A stretch of 64,000 nucleotides of DNA from Halopiger djelfimassiliensis (GTDB lineage Archaea > Halobacteriota > Halobacteria > Halobacteriales > Natrialbaceae), in contig NZ_HG315684.1 in the NCBI RefSeq assembly GCF_000455365.1, positions 321,789-385,788 of the forward strand. The letters run 5' to 3'. Made by a program: the position numbers and the translations under genes. Below are positions 51,585 through 60,223 of the stretch, piece by piece. Position 1 is the stretch's first letter; every line of letters begins with the position of its first letter. Under the pieces are notes generated by a model. That model was given only the letters and a program-made list of their open reading frames with translations. It was not told the DNA's origin and made no database searches.

Positions 51585-54173
51585 TTATCGCCGGCGTGCA
51601 AGCAACGCGACGGCCAGCAGCGAACCCAACGCAATACCGATCCCGAACCCGGGCGTCCCGTCGTCCGAGCTGGGTGACCCGTCGGTTTCGTCCGTTTCGT
51701 CGGGTTTAGTGCTGTTCTCCAGTTCGTCCGCATCAGTACCGTCGTCGGCGTGTTCCGGCGTGCTGTTGTTTGTGGCGTCACCACCACGGTCGCTTGCGTC
51801 GTCATCGGCGTCGACGGCTTCGACGAACGTTCCGGTCACCGTGGTTATCGTGTGCCCATCGACGCGGTACTCGAGGTCCGCGTGATCCCCGGCCTGCAGG
51901 GCGCTGAAATCGACCGGCTCCGACGTGGAGAACCGCCCGGAGGCATCGATTTCGACGGTTGGCGACGTCCGGAAACTCGCGGCCTCACCGACGCTCGTGA
52001 CCCGAATCGAGACATCCGAGCCGGGTGCGACGGTAGTCTCACCGGTGATCGCTACCTGCTCGTCGGCCTCGAGACGGACGGTTCCGCTGGCGTCCCGGTT
52101 ATCGAATTCGACTGCGGGTTCGACGAGCGTCATAGCGGTCGTAACCGCCCGGTCCGATCCGGGTCCGAAGTAGGGGTATGCGGGGTCACCGGACCCTTTC
52201 GCGCCGTCAGCAGCGAGGGAGTAGCGTTCGTCCTCGTGGGTCTCGTATGCCAGTTCGACGGTGAAGTCGTCGTCGGGGGTTGGCGTGCCGTCCCAGGCGC
52301 TGTTGGAGCCGGTGTCGACGACGATATAGAGCCCGCCGTCGTCGGTATCGGGGAAGACGAAGACGTCCTCATCGGCGGCGTTTGCGAGGTCCAGCGTAAC
52401 GGGATCCTGATTGCCGACGCCGGACTCGGCGACGACCTCGAAGTCGATCCCCTCCCCGGTCATCCCGTCGATAAGTTCGTGGAGGTCCTCGCTCCCGTAG
52501 CCGTCCTCGAGTCCGTCCCAGCCCGTGCCGGACTCGCGGACGGACGCCGCCATGAGCGCCCCGTGGAGCCCGGTCGCCTCGGCGTCGATAATCAGTCGAT
52601 CATCGATCGCGATCTCCGTCCGTTCGGAGAGAGAGCCGGCCTCCCGGAGCGCTTCGGGATCGTCCGCGTCGGCATCACCGGCGGGGGCGACGAAGGTCCG
52701 TATCGAATCGAGTTCCGGTTCGTGAAGCGCGATCGTTGCTCTTGCGAGTTCGCCCTCGAGCTCCGACTCGTCGGTCTCGCTGACGCTGAACTCGGGGGAA
52801 CTGGTGACCGCAATCGGATACTCGGTCGGTTGCAGCGGTCGATCGAGTTGGCCGAGCGGATCGCCGTCGGTGATCCCGAGTTCGCTGACGTACCAGTCGA
52901 AGCCGGCCCAGCCGTCGTTGACGAACGCGTCCGCATCGGAGAATCGGACCGTCCGGAGTTCCGTGGGGAAGTTGCCGGTCGGCCCGTCGTAGCTGCTGGT
53001 CATACTCTCGACGACGTCGTCGGTGGCGGCGTAGGCCGCGTCGTGACCGGTGCCGGCGAGTCGGGTGTTGATCATGAAGGTGACGTCGCCGCTTCCGTCG
53101 TCGTCCTCGATATAGAGGACATCGACGAAGGGGGCGTCTTCGTCACCGAACTGAACGTACGCGTGATCGGTCTCCTCGAGTTCGACGGTCACTTCGACGA
53201 TGTCGCCGGCGGATTCGGTATAGACTCCCGCGTCGAACGACGCGTCGACGGCATACTCGCTTGCAGTCACCGTCTTCGAGGCCGTCGCCGACGAATCGAC
53301 CGATTCGAAGGCGATGTCGTACTCGTCCTCGTCGACTCCGGCGAAGTCGATTTCGCCCGCAGGATCCATGCTGTCGACGAGAACGATCTTCTCGTCGGCT
53401 CCTGTCTGTTCGTCGTCGTAAATCGCGACGTCGAACGCGCCGTGCGTATCCCACGGGGACGTTGCAGCGTCGAGGTGGCCGTCTTCGACGGCGTGGCCGT
53501 TCTCTCTGAGATACTCGAAGACGTCCGTGGAGTCGATAGCTTTGGCATCGGGGTAGGCGTCGTCGGCGGCGATGGCGTCGATAACGGCCGGGTCGACGTC
53601 GTCGACATCGACGAAGATCGCAAACAGCGTCTCGGCGTCGAGGTCGCCGCCGGCAGTGACGTTCAAACTGTAGACGTCGCGGTTCGACTCGATATCGAGT
53701 TCCGTCGTCGACGGCGGCCCGTCGACGGTCACTTCCCTGTCGAGTTCGACGTCGAGGGTCTGTTCGGACACTTCGAAGGAGTTCTGTCGGGTTTCCGGAA
53801 TACCGTCCCCTCGAAGGAAGTAGCTACCCGGCTCGAGGTCGTCGGTAGCGAACGTAGCGACGAGGTCGTCCCCGTCCGTTTCGACGACGACCTCCTCGAG
53901 GAACGTACTGGACTCGATACCGGAGCCACTGTAGGAGTCGACAGCGCGGAGTTCGAGCGTCTCTCCCGCTGTACTATCGGTATCGTCCAAGGTCGCGGTA
54001 ACGGGTTGCCCCCGATAGACCACCGAGTCGGGGTCGTACGTTATCTCGTGATCAGCCGCCGCCGCTGTGTCCACGATCGGGACGGACACGACGACGAGGG
54101 AGAGTAGCAGTATCGCAGTCAGGAACAATGGTCGTCCCCGCGTGCGATTCTTGGCAGCAGTGTTCTGTCTCAT
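51585..54173 (-). CDS. surface glycoprotein, PGF-CTERM (S-layer-type)
   Basis: This 862-aa exported protein starts with a signal of the haloarchaeal surface-glycoprotein type ('RTRGRPLFLTAILLLSLVVV' with a basic n-region). Long beta-rich, acidic domains follow ('ITYDPDSVVYRGQPVTATLD' and others) with scattered N-x-S/T sites, then a Thr/Asp/Glu-rich stalk and a PGF-CTERM sorting end, 'GTPGFGIGIALGSLLAVALL' plus ARRR. Archaeosortase (ArtA) would cut at PGF and attach a lipid. It aligns along most of its length with the paralogue at 54560 and shares its promoter core. ATG 54173 begins 'MRQNTAAKNRTRG'. Confidence 0.9.
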   Translation of the reverse strand: MRQNTAAKNRTRGRPLFLTAILLLSLVVVSVPIVDTAAAADHEITYDPDSVVYRGQPVTATLDDTDSTAGETLELRAVDSYSGSGIESSTFLEEVVVETDGDDLVATFATDDLEPGSYFLRGDGIPETRQNSFEVSEQTLDVELDREVTVDGPPSTTELDIESNRDVYSLNVTAGGDLDAETLFAIFVDVDDVDPAVIDAIAADDAYPDAKAIDSTDVFEYLRENGHAVEDGHLDAATSPWDTHGAFDVAIYDDEQTGADEKIVLVDSMDPAGEIDFAGVDEDEYDIAFESVDSSATASKTVTASEYAVDASFDAGVYTESAGDIVEVTVELEETDHAYVQFGDEDAPFVDVLYIEDDDGSGDVTFMINTRLAGTGHDAAYAATDDVVESMTSSYDGPTGNFPTELRTVRFSDADAFVNDGWAGFDWYVSELGITDGDPLGQLDRPLQPTEYPIAVTSSPEFSVSETDESELEGELARATIALHEPELDSIRTFVAPAGDADADDPEALREAGSLSERTEIAIDDRLIIDAEATGLHGALMAASVRESGTGWDGLEDGYGSEDLHELIDGMTGEGIDFEVVAESGVGNQDPVTLDLANAADEDVFVFPDTDDGGLYIVVDTGSNSAWDGTPTPDDDFTVELAYETHEDERYSLAADGAKGSGDPAYPYFGPGSDRAVTTAMTLVEPAVEFDNRDASGTVRLEADEQVAITGETTVAPGSDVSIRVTSVGEAASFRTSPTVEIDASGRFSTSEPVDFSALQAGDHADLEYRVDGHTITTVTGTFVEAVDADDDASDRGGDATNNSTPEHADDGTDADELENSTKPDETDETDGSPSSDDGTPGFGIGIALGSLLAVALLARRR

Positions 54174-54559
54174 ACGATAGTAATTCCCGTATTCTGGATC
54201 GGTCGGCTCCGAGTGCAAGGAGCAAGCGCCAGTCCTGATCGAGACTCGTCCGTCGGCCTGCCCCCCGCGAGGGTTATCGATCCTTTCCAACAGGCCCGTA
54301 ATAAGCTTTCTGAGACAACTATCACCGGAATGTGAATATCGCGAGGCCGTCCGTTCGTCTCGGGGACTCGCTGGACGAGATCCGAAAGAACCCGGACCCA
54401 GACAGGTGATCGAACCAGTATCGCTCGTTCAGGACGCCGTCCGTGTCGCTTCGGGATCAACGAGCGATGCCGTCCGCGATTACTAAAACGACTGATAGCG
54501 TCGCTGGATGGGTACGTCAAATAATGAAAATCGAAGTGGTCGGGTCGAGCGGTTACCGG
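54174..54559. other. leader and promoter region of the upstream surface glycoprotein gene
   Basis: About 390 bp between the two surface glycoprotein genes. It contains the 25-nt promoter core at 54288-54312 and a leader of about 115 nt before ATG 54173. No gene or RNA was recognised in the rest. Confidence 0.6.
54288..54312 (-). promoter_or_regulatory. 25-nt promoter core shared by the two surface glycoprotein genes (copy 1)
   Basis: The plus-strand sequence CAACAGGCCCGTAATAAGCT followed by TTCTG recurs before the paralogue with one mismatch, at a similar distance from its start. On the transcribed strand it contains a TATA-like CTTATTA. The long leader (about 115 nt) between it and ATG 54173 fits S-layer genes in haloarchaea. 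Confidence 0.6.
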
Positions 54560-57115
54560 TTACTCCTGACGGCGCAGTGCCAGCATGGCAGCTGCGAGGA
54601 GTGCAACGAGCGCGACAGCGACGCCGAAGCCGGGCGTTCCGTCGTCGCCTTCGTCTTCGCCGCCGTTTTCGTCGCCGTTCTCGGCACCGTTTTCGTCGCC
54701 GTTTTCGTCGCCGTTTTCGTCGCCGTTCTCGGCACCGTTCTCGTCGCCGTTCTCGGCACCGTTCTCCTCACCGTTCTCGACGCCGTTCTCCTCACCGTTC
54801 TCGTCGCCGTTCTCGGCGACCTCTTCGGTGAAGACGGTGTCGATGGAGTCGATGCCGCTACTGAGAGCACGGAAGGTCGTCTCAGCAGTGTCACCTTCGG
54901 ACTGGTCACTGTAGTCTGCGGTCAGCGACCAGGAGCCGTCGCTTTCGATCTCGACGTCCTCGTGGGTGTCGAAGAAGGACGGCGAGACGCCGCTGTCGGA
55001 GGCCATGCGGACGCTGCTGTCCGTACCGGGTGCGACGTTAGTCATCCCGGCGACTTCGGCCTCTTCGGAGGCAACGACGACGAGTTCGTCGTTCTCGTTG
55101 AGGTTGTCGAACGTCACTTCGGGTTCGACGATGGTGAAGTCCGTCGCGATGGACTCGGTCGAGTCAGCGCCGAAGTACGGGTAGGCCGCACCGTCAGCGC
55201 CTTCGCTACTGTCGAAGTGGTAGCGTTCACTGTCGTCGGTTTCGTATTCGAGGTCGGCAGTGAACTCGGTACCGGTTTCGAGGCTTCCGTCCCAGGCACT
55301 GGTCGAGCTGGTGTCGACGACCACGTAGAGTGCGCCCTCGTCGTTGTCGACGAAGACGTAGACATCGCCCGCGTCAGCGCCTGCCAGATCGAGTGTCGTC
55401 GGGTCCTGGTTGCCGACTGCGTCGTCGGCCGCGACCTCGAAGTTGATCCCTTCGCTTTCCCACGAGTTGCTGTTCACGAGCGTATCGAGGGCGCTGGCTT
55501 TGACACCGTCTTCGAGGATGTCGACGCCGTCGCCGGAGGCGGCACCGAGTGCGCCGATGAAGCCGCTCGCCTCGGCCTCGATGACCAGGCGGTCGCCTTC
55601 GGCGATGTCGGTGCGCTCGGTCAGCGTAACCTCGTCACCGAGGAGCTCTGCAAGGTCGTCTTCGTCGGCAGGATCCGACGGAGCGACGTGGGTTTCGATG
55701 GCGCCGAGTTCGGGTTCGACCAGATCGATCGTCGCCTGGTCGATCTCGTTTGCGGCTTCGGATTCGCCGTCGGCGTTGACGACGAACGTCCCGTCCGCGT
55801 CGGCGGTCATCGTGTAGTCAGTCGGCTGCAGCGGACGGACGAGCTGGAACTCCTCGTCGCTGGTTCCGTCCTGCCAGTTGCCCGCGTTGTTGATCAGGCC
55901 GAGCTCTTCGAGGTAGTCCCCGAAGTCGGTCCCGGCACCGGCGAGCAGTTCGCCGTCCTCGTTTTCGAATCGGACGGCGTCCGCGTTGAGCGAGTTGTGG
56001 ACGATGCTTGCGACGTCGTCCTCGTCGGAGTGGTACACGTCCTCGGCGCTGTTCGCGTAGTCGCGGTCGCCGAGGGTGCGGGTGTTGATCCAGAAGTTCA
56101 CTTCGTCGTCGTCGTTGCCGTCTTCGACGTGGAGCACGTCGACGAAGCCGGAGTCTTCGTCACCGAACTGGATGTACGCCTCGCTCGTGTCCTCCATCTC
56201 GAGGTTGACCTCGAGGTAGTCACCGGCGGTCTGCGTGTAGACGCCTTCGGAGAAGGAGCCGCTGACGTCGAGTTCAGCGACTTCGATGTTCGCGGTCGCT
56301 TCGGCGTCCGTGTCAATCGTTTCGAAGTCGAGGGTGTACTCGCCTTCGTCGATGTCCTCGAAGTCGAGGGCCGTCTCGATGTCAGTGACGCCGACGAGCA
56401 CGATCTTCGTGTCGGCGTCGTCCTCGTCCGCGTGGTAGAGCTTGGCGTTGAACTCGCCAGCACCGTCGGCGGCAGCGCCGAGGTTGTCAGCTTCGACCAC
56501 GTGCTGGTCGCTCAGGTTCGTCCGGTCCTCGGGGAGCGCTTCGTCGGTGAAGATACTCCAGAGTTCGTCGTACTCGAGGTCGCCGTCAGCACTCACGTTC
56601 AGCGTGTAGGTGCCGCGGTTGGAGTCGACCTCGAGATCGACTTCCGTGTTCCCTTCGTTGTTGACCGAGTCCTCGGCGAACTCGGCGGTGAGCGTCTGCA
56701 CACCGACTTCGAAGGTGTCCTCGACGGACGGGTTGTAATCGAAGTCGCCACCGCGGACGAAGTAATCGCCTTCGTCGAAGCCGCTGGTGGAGATCAGGAA
56801 GCCGTTGTTATCGTCGGTCAGGTCGTCTGCGGTGAGGTCTTCGACGTGCGTGCTGTCGGTAACGTTACCGTCGGACGTCGAGGTCACCATCCGGACCTGG
56901 TAGTTCTCGGAGTCGGCGTCGGTGATCTCAGCACCAGGGGATGCGTTGACCGTTTCGCCCTGGTAGGCGAAACTCGGTGAGTATTCGATACTAGATTCCG
57001 CCGTTGCCGCGCCCGCAAAGGCTGCGGACATAGCGACGACGGAAAGGACCATCATCACGGTCAGGAACAGGGCACGTCCCTTGTCGCGAAGAGTGGGTGT
57101 AGTATTGCGTGTCAT
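54560..57115 (-). CDS. S-layer-type surface glycoprotein, PGF-CTERM
   Basis: This 851-aa protein begins 'MTRNTTPTLRDKGRALFLTV' and 'MMVLSVVAMSAAFAGAATAE', a full haloarchaeal S-layer signal, then 'SSIEYSPSFAYQGETVNASP', the start of the mature glycoprotein. Beta-rich domains with N-glycosylation sequons ('NVSADGD', 'NLSDQH', 'NVTDST') follow, then thirteen XENG repeats and the anchor 'GTPGFGVAVALVALLAAAML' plus ALRRQE. It is the better candidate for the main S-layer protein, because its composition and signal match known cell-surface glycoproteins and it has a strong-looking promoter. The paralogue at 51585 lies downstream. Confidence 0.9.
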   Translation of the reverse strand: MTRNTTPTLRDKGRALFLTVMMVLSVVAMSAAFAGAATAESSIEYSPSFAYQGETVNASPGAEITDADSENYQVRMVTSTSDGNVTDSTHVEDLTADDLTDDNNGFLISTSGFDEGDYFVRGGDFDYNPSVEDTFEVGVQTLTAEFAEDSVNNEGNTEVDLEVDSNRGTYTLNVSADGDLEYDELWSIFTDEALPEDRTNLSDQHVVEADNLGAAADGAGEFNAKLYHADEDDADTKIVLVGVTDIETALDFEDIDEGEYTLDFETIDTDAEATANIEVAELDVSGSFSEGVYTQTAGDYLEVNLEMEDTSEAYIQFGDEDSGFVDVLHVEDGNDDDEVNFWINTRTLGDRDYANSAEDVYHSDEDDVASIVHNSLNADAVRFENEDGELLAGAGTDFGDYLEELGLINNAGNWQDGTSDEEFQLVRPLQPTDYTMTADADGTFVVNADGESEAANEIDQATIDLVEPELGAIETHVAPSDPADEDDLAELLGDEVTLTERTDIAEGDRLVIEAEASGFIGALGAASGDGVDILEDGVKASALDTLVNSNSWESEGINFEVAADDAVGNQDPTTLDLAGADAGDVYVFVDNDEGALYVVVDTSSTSAWDGSLETGTEFTADLEYETDDSERYHFDSSEGADGAAYPYFGADSTESIATDFTIVEPEVTFDNLNENDELVVVASEEAEVAGMTNVAPGTDSSVRMASDSGVSPSFFDTHEDVEIESDGSWSLTADYSDQSEGDTAETTFRALSSGIDSIDTVFTEEVAENGDENGEENGVENGEENGAENGDENGAENGDENGDENGDENGAENGDENGGEDEGDDGTPGFGVAVALVALLAAAMLALRRQE
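54661..54816 (-). repeat. 12-bp tandem repeat encoding (X-Glu-Asn-Gly)n stalk
   Basis: Thirteen consecutive 12-nt units of the type CCGTTCTCGTCG (plus strand) encode AENG, DENG, EENG or VENG on the coding strand, just before the PGF-CTERM anchor. The unit is a multiple of three, so length can vary without frameshift. It takes the place of the Thr-rich stalk of other surface glycoproteins. Confidence 0.93.
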
Positions 57116-57238
57116 GTGTTGTTGTAAGCTCGTATTTCGCTTGGTAGCGAGCGATTCACCGGGGGTGGGTCTCCAGTACCGAACCCCCGAACGGAGGGCA
57201 CTGGATTTCAGCTCCCGGGAAGGGGTGTCAGCCTCTTT

Positions 57239-57263
57239 CAACAGACCCGTAATAAGCTTTCTG
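57239..57263 (-). promoter_or_regulatory. 25-nt promoter core shared by the two surface glycoprotein genes (copy 2)
   Basis: The plus-strand sequence CAACAGACCCGTAATAAGCT followed by TTCTG matches 54288-54312 except for one base. It is about 125-150 nt upstream of ATG 57115 and is flanked by a very AT-rich region on its far side. It probably carries the TATA box and upstream activator of the S-layer gene. Confidence 0.65.
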
Positions 57264-57718
57264 TAATACATATAGGACTTGAGATATGTATAGTAATATT
57301 ATATTACTGTCGGAACTTGGTTTCCAATACCCCATTACTGCCGCTAAAATACTCTAATAGAGTACTTTCTAGACTCTATGTAATAGTTTGTTTCTAATAT
57401 AATACATACTAGTTCAAGAAATGATCTATATTTTTATGTATATGATGTATGGATAGCAATATGTCTATGATGCTCCAGTGCTGCGAGCGAAAGCGGTACC
57501 AATTCGAGACCCGCCACGGGTTGGTTCTCCGTCCGTCGGTTGCGTTCGATCCCGACGCTGCGATCCTGTTGGTAACAATTAAAGTGCTGCTGGCTGTCAG
57601 CAGTAGCTGTGGGTGAAAACCCACGTGCGTGTCACTGTGTCGTGCCGGGGACGCTCTCGGGAAGGAGCCGATTGCTCCGGCACGTTTGGGACGCTCCCGC
57701 CAGCGACACCGACCAGTA
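57264..57718. other. AT-rich upstream region of the S-layer gene
   Basis: About 57265-57460 is markedly AT-rich, unlike the rest of the window, and could enhance transcription of the surface glycoprotein gene. The right part is GC-rich and holds only the downstream flank of tetR. No ORF or RNA gene was recognised. Confidence 0.5.
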
Positions 57719-58321
57719 CTACGAGCGATAGACCCGTTCTTGGAGATACTCGTCGATCTCGGCGCGAACTGCCAGTGCCCACTCCCCGTGATCGGTCGTC
57801 GCCTGACGGACGAACCCGCCGGTAAGAAGCGTAAAGAGCGTCGCTGCGACTTGCTCGGCATCACACTCCTGAAAGACGTCTTCCGCGATTCCAGCACGAA
57901 TAATCGCCGCGATCCGGTCCTGAAACAGTTGATCGCTCCGGACGAAGTGTTCCCGGTAGCTCGGATCGAAGCCTGCCTGGACGCGCAACTCAAGCAACGC
58001 GCGTGCAAACTCCGTTCGGTCGGGATCCTCTTCGACCGGCACGGCCCCTTCCAGAAACGCTTCGAGCGATCGGCGCGGATCGTCGATCCCGTCGGTCGTC
58101 ATCTCCGACTCGAACTGCTCGAGCATGAACTCGAGACAGGCGACCAGCAGGTCGTCTTTGTTCTCGTAGTGGTGATAGACGAGCGAGGGACTCTTCTCGA
58201 GTTCGTCGCCGATCTTCTGGATCGTGAGGTCCGCGTATCCGTGTGTCCGAAGCGCCCGGTAGGCTGCCGCCAGGATTTCCTCACGCGTGGTTTCCGGGTC
58301 CTCGAAGTAGGGGACTGTCAT
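57719..58321 (-). CDS. TetR/AcrR family transcriptional regulator
   Basis: This 200-aa repressor has the N-terminal HTH 'TREEILAAAYRALRTHGYAD', 'LTIQKIGDELEKSPSLVYHH' and 'YENKDDLLVACLEFML', typical of TetR, and a helical ligand-binding C-terminal domain. It is divergent from an exporter operon (COG1361 protein plus RND permease) across about 300 bp, so it probably represses that operon and itself until a ligand binds. ATG 58321 gives 'MTVPYFEDPETTREEI'. Confidence 0.9.
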   Translation of the reverse strand: MTVPYFEDPETTREEILAAAYRALRTHGYADLTIQKIGDELEKSPSLVYHHYENKDDLLVACLEFMLEQFESEMTTDGIDDPRRSLEAFLEGAVPVEEDPDRTEFARALLELRVQAGFDPSYREHFVRSDQLFQDRIAAIIRAGIAEDVFQECDAEQVAATLFTLLTGGFVRQATTDHGEWALAVRAEIDEYLQERVYRS

Positions 58322-58624
58322 CTGGTGGTCTCCGACGTCCGTTCGCGATCGATCGCCGATTCGTCGACGCGAAACGTCGCCGGGTGGACTCGCTTACCGA
58401 CGTCGTCGAGACAGTACAGGGAAAGCGCCATTGCCTTCTCGGTTGGGACCCGCCTCCATAAGCCGTTTGATTGAACGATCAATCAAAAGGTATATGTTCC
58501 GATGCTGAAATTACTGGGCAATGAACGATACCGGAGCAACCCGGTTTTTCGACGGTACCAACGTTCGATTCGGGGATAGCAGACGCCCCAAATCCAGCGG
58601 TCTCGCACCAGCGGGGTGGGATCC

Positions 58625-60214
58625 GTGATCTCGAGTCGACGACTGTCCGCCGGCCTCGTCGTCCTGTTGCTCGTGGTCGCCGGAACGGGAGTGCCGGCAA
58701 GCGTGGCCGCACTCGATCGAGGCGAACCGAACATCACCGTCTACCTCCCGGAAAACGAGGTGGCCGCCGGGAGCGAAGCGACCCTCGAGTTACAGCTTCA
58801 AAACGACGCTGAACTCCTGTCCGGGGCCGGTCACGAGGTGCGGACGGCCCGGGGCGTGAGCGTCGAACTCGAGGACGCCGGCCCGTTCGAGCCGAAATCC
58901 GGCGAGCAGGCGCTCGGACAGATCGCCGACGGCCAGATCACCACGGCGACACAGCGGATCGAAGTGCCCGAGGACATCGACCCCGGTGAGTACGACGTCA
59001 CCGTCCGTGTCCGGTACGCCTACACCAACAGCCACTCCGAACGGTCCGGCCACTCCCAGCGGTTGACCGAAAGCGAAACCCACGACGTCACCGTCGTCGT
59101 CCCCGAGGAGGCCCGGTTCGATATCACGGACGTGACGAGCGACGTCGAGCCCGGAGCGGACGGCCCGGCGACGCTCGAGATAACGAACGTCGGATCCGAG
59201 ACGGCGCGCCAGGCCCGCGCGACGATTTCCGGCATCGGGGGAGTGACCGTCGACAGCGGGACCGCAGAGGAGGTCCTCGGCGATCTCGAACCCCGTGACT
59301 CCCGGAACGTCACCGTCGACGTCGACATCGCCGAGACGGTCAGCCAGGGACACAAACCGATCGAGGTCGCCGTGACCTACCAGAACAGCGCCGGCATCGA
59401 GCGCAAGGCGGGTCCGGAGACAGCACGCCTCTCCCCCGCGGCCGAGCAAACGTTTTCGATTACCGGTCTCGAGGACACCCTCTCGGTCGGCTACGACGGC
59501 GAGGTGACCGGCGAACTCACGAACGACGGGCCGCGGACGGTCGACGACGCCGTCCTGATCGTCGAACCGATGAGCGACTCGCTGTTCGTCGAGGACACCC
59601 GCTATGCGCTCCCGGAACTCGAGCCGGGCGAAACCACGTCGTTTAGCTATCCGATGGACGTCAGCGGGCAGGCCGATCCGGGACCGCGACAGCTTCGATT
59701 TACCGTCGAGTACACCGCCGGAGACCGCTCGACGCTCGAGGACGGCCCGATCACCGAACGCGTCGTCGTCGATCCCCAGGAAGACGAGTTCTCGCTCGAG
59801 GGCGTCGAGACGACGCTTCGACAGGGCGAGACGAACGATCTCGTCATCGAGATCACGAACGAGCGACCGGAGACGCTCTCGAACGTCGACGTGCGGATCT
59901 ACACCGACGACCCGCTCAGTGCGACCGACGACGAGGCGTTCGTCCCGGAACTCGAGCCGGGCGAATCCGCCGAAATTTCGTTCGGCGTCGCCGCAGCGAG
60001 CAGCGCGCCCGCGAAGACGCATCCGGTCGAACTCGACTTCCAGTACGAGACCGACCGCGGGGAGACGATCGTCTCGGACCACTACCAGTTCCCGGTCGAC
60101 GTCGAAGCCGTCGAGGACGAGGGTGGGATCGGCTTCGTGGGACTGCTCGTCCGCGGGATGGCCGTCCTCTCGATCGCCGGCCTCTGTGTCGGACTCTGGT
60201 GGCGACGACGGTAA
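58625..60214 (+). CDS. exported COG1361-type (CARDB/S-layer-like) protein partnered with RND pump
   Basis: This 529-aa protein has an N-terminal signal ('RRLSAGLVVLLLVVAGTGVP'), several tandem immunoglobulin-like beta domains with the NPCBM/CARDB-like pattern ('GSEATLELQLQNDAELLSGA', 'DGPATLEITNVGSETARQAR', 'LRQGETNDLVIEITNERPET'), and a C-terminal membrane helix followed by WWRRR. It would be anchored outside the cell. GTG 58625, with a nearby GGTGGGA, is preferred to GTG 58616. The RND permease gene starts 9 bp downstream, so the two form one export system. Confidence 0.82.
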   Translation: MISSRRLSAGLVVLLLVVAGTGVPASVAALDRGEPNITVYLPENEVAAGSEATLELQLQNDAELLSGAGHEVRTARGVSVELEDAGPFEPKSGEQALGQIADGQITTATQRIEVPEDIDPGEYDVTVRVRYAYTNSHSERSGHSQRLTESETHDVTVVVPEEARFDITDVTSDVEPGADGPATLEITNVGSETARQARATISGIGGVTVDSGTAEEVLGDLEPRDSRNVTVDVDIAETVSQGHKPIEVAVTYQNSAGIERKAGPETARLSPAAEQTFSITGLEDTLSVGYDGEVTGELTNDGPRTVDDAVLIVEPMSDSLFVEDTRYALPELEPGETTSFSYPMDVSGQADPGPRQLRFTVEYTAGDRSTLEDGPITERVVVDPQEDEFSLEGVETTLRQGETNDLVIEITNERPETLSNVDVRIYTDDPLSATDDEAFVPELEPGESAEISFGVAAASSAPAKTHPVELDFQYETDRGETIVSDHYQFPVDVEAVEDEGGIGFVGLLVRGMAVLSIAGLCVGLWWRRR

Positions 60215-60223
60215 TCACGACCG

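Noticed and set aside
51750-56980. Two very long plus-strand frames (785 and 845 codons) over the surface glycoproteins
   Set aside because: They are antisense to proteins with signal peptides and PGF-CTERM anchors; the shadow frames are Val/Gly/Arg/Asp repeats.
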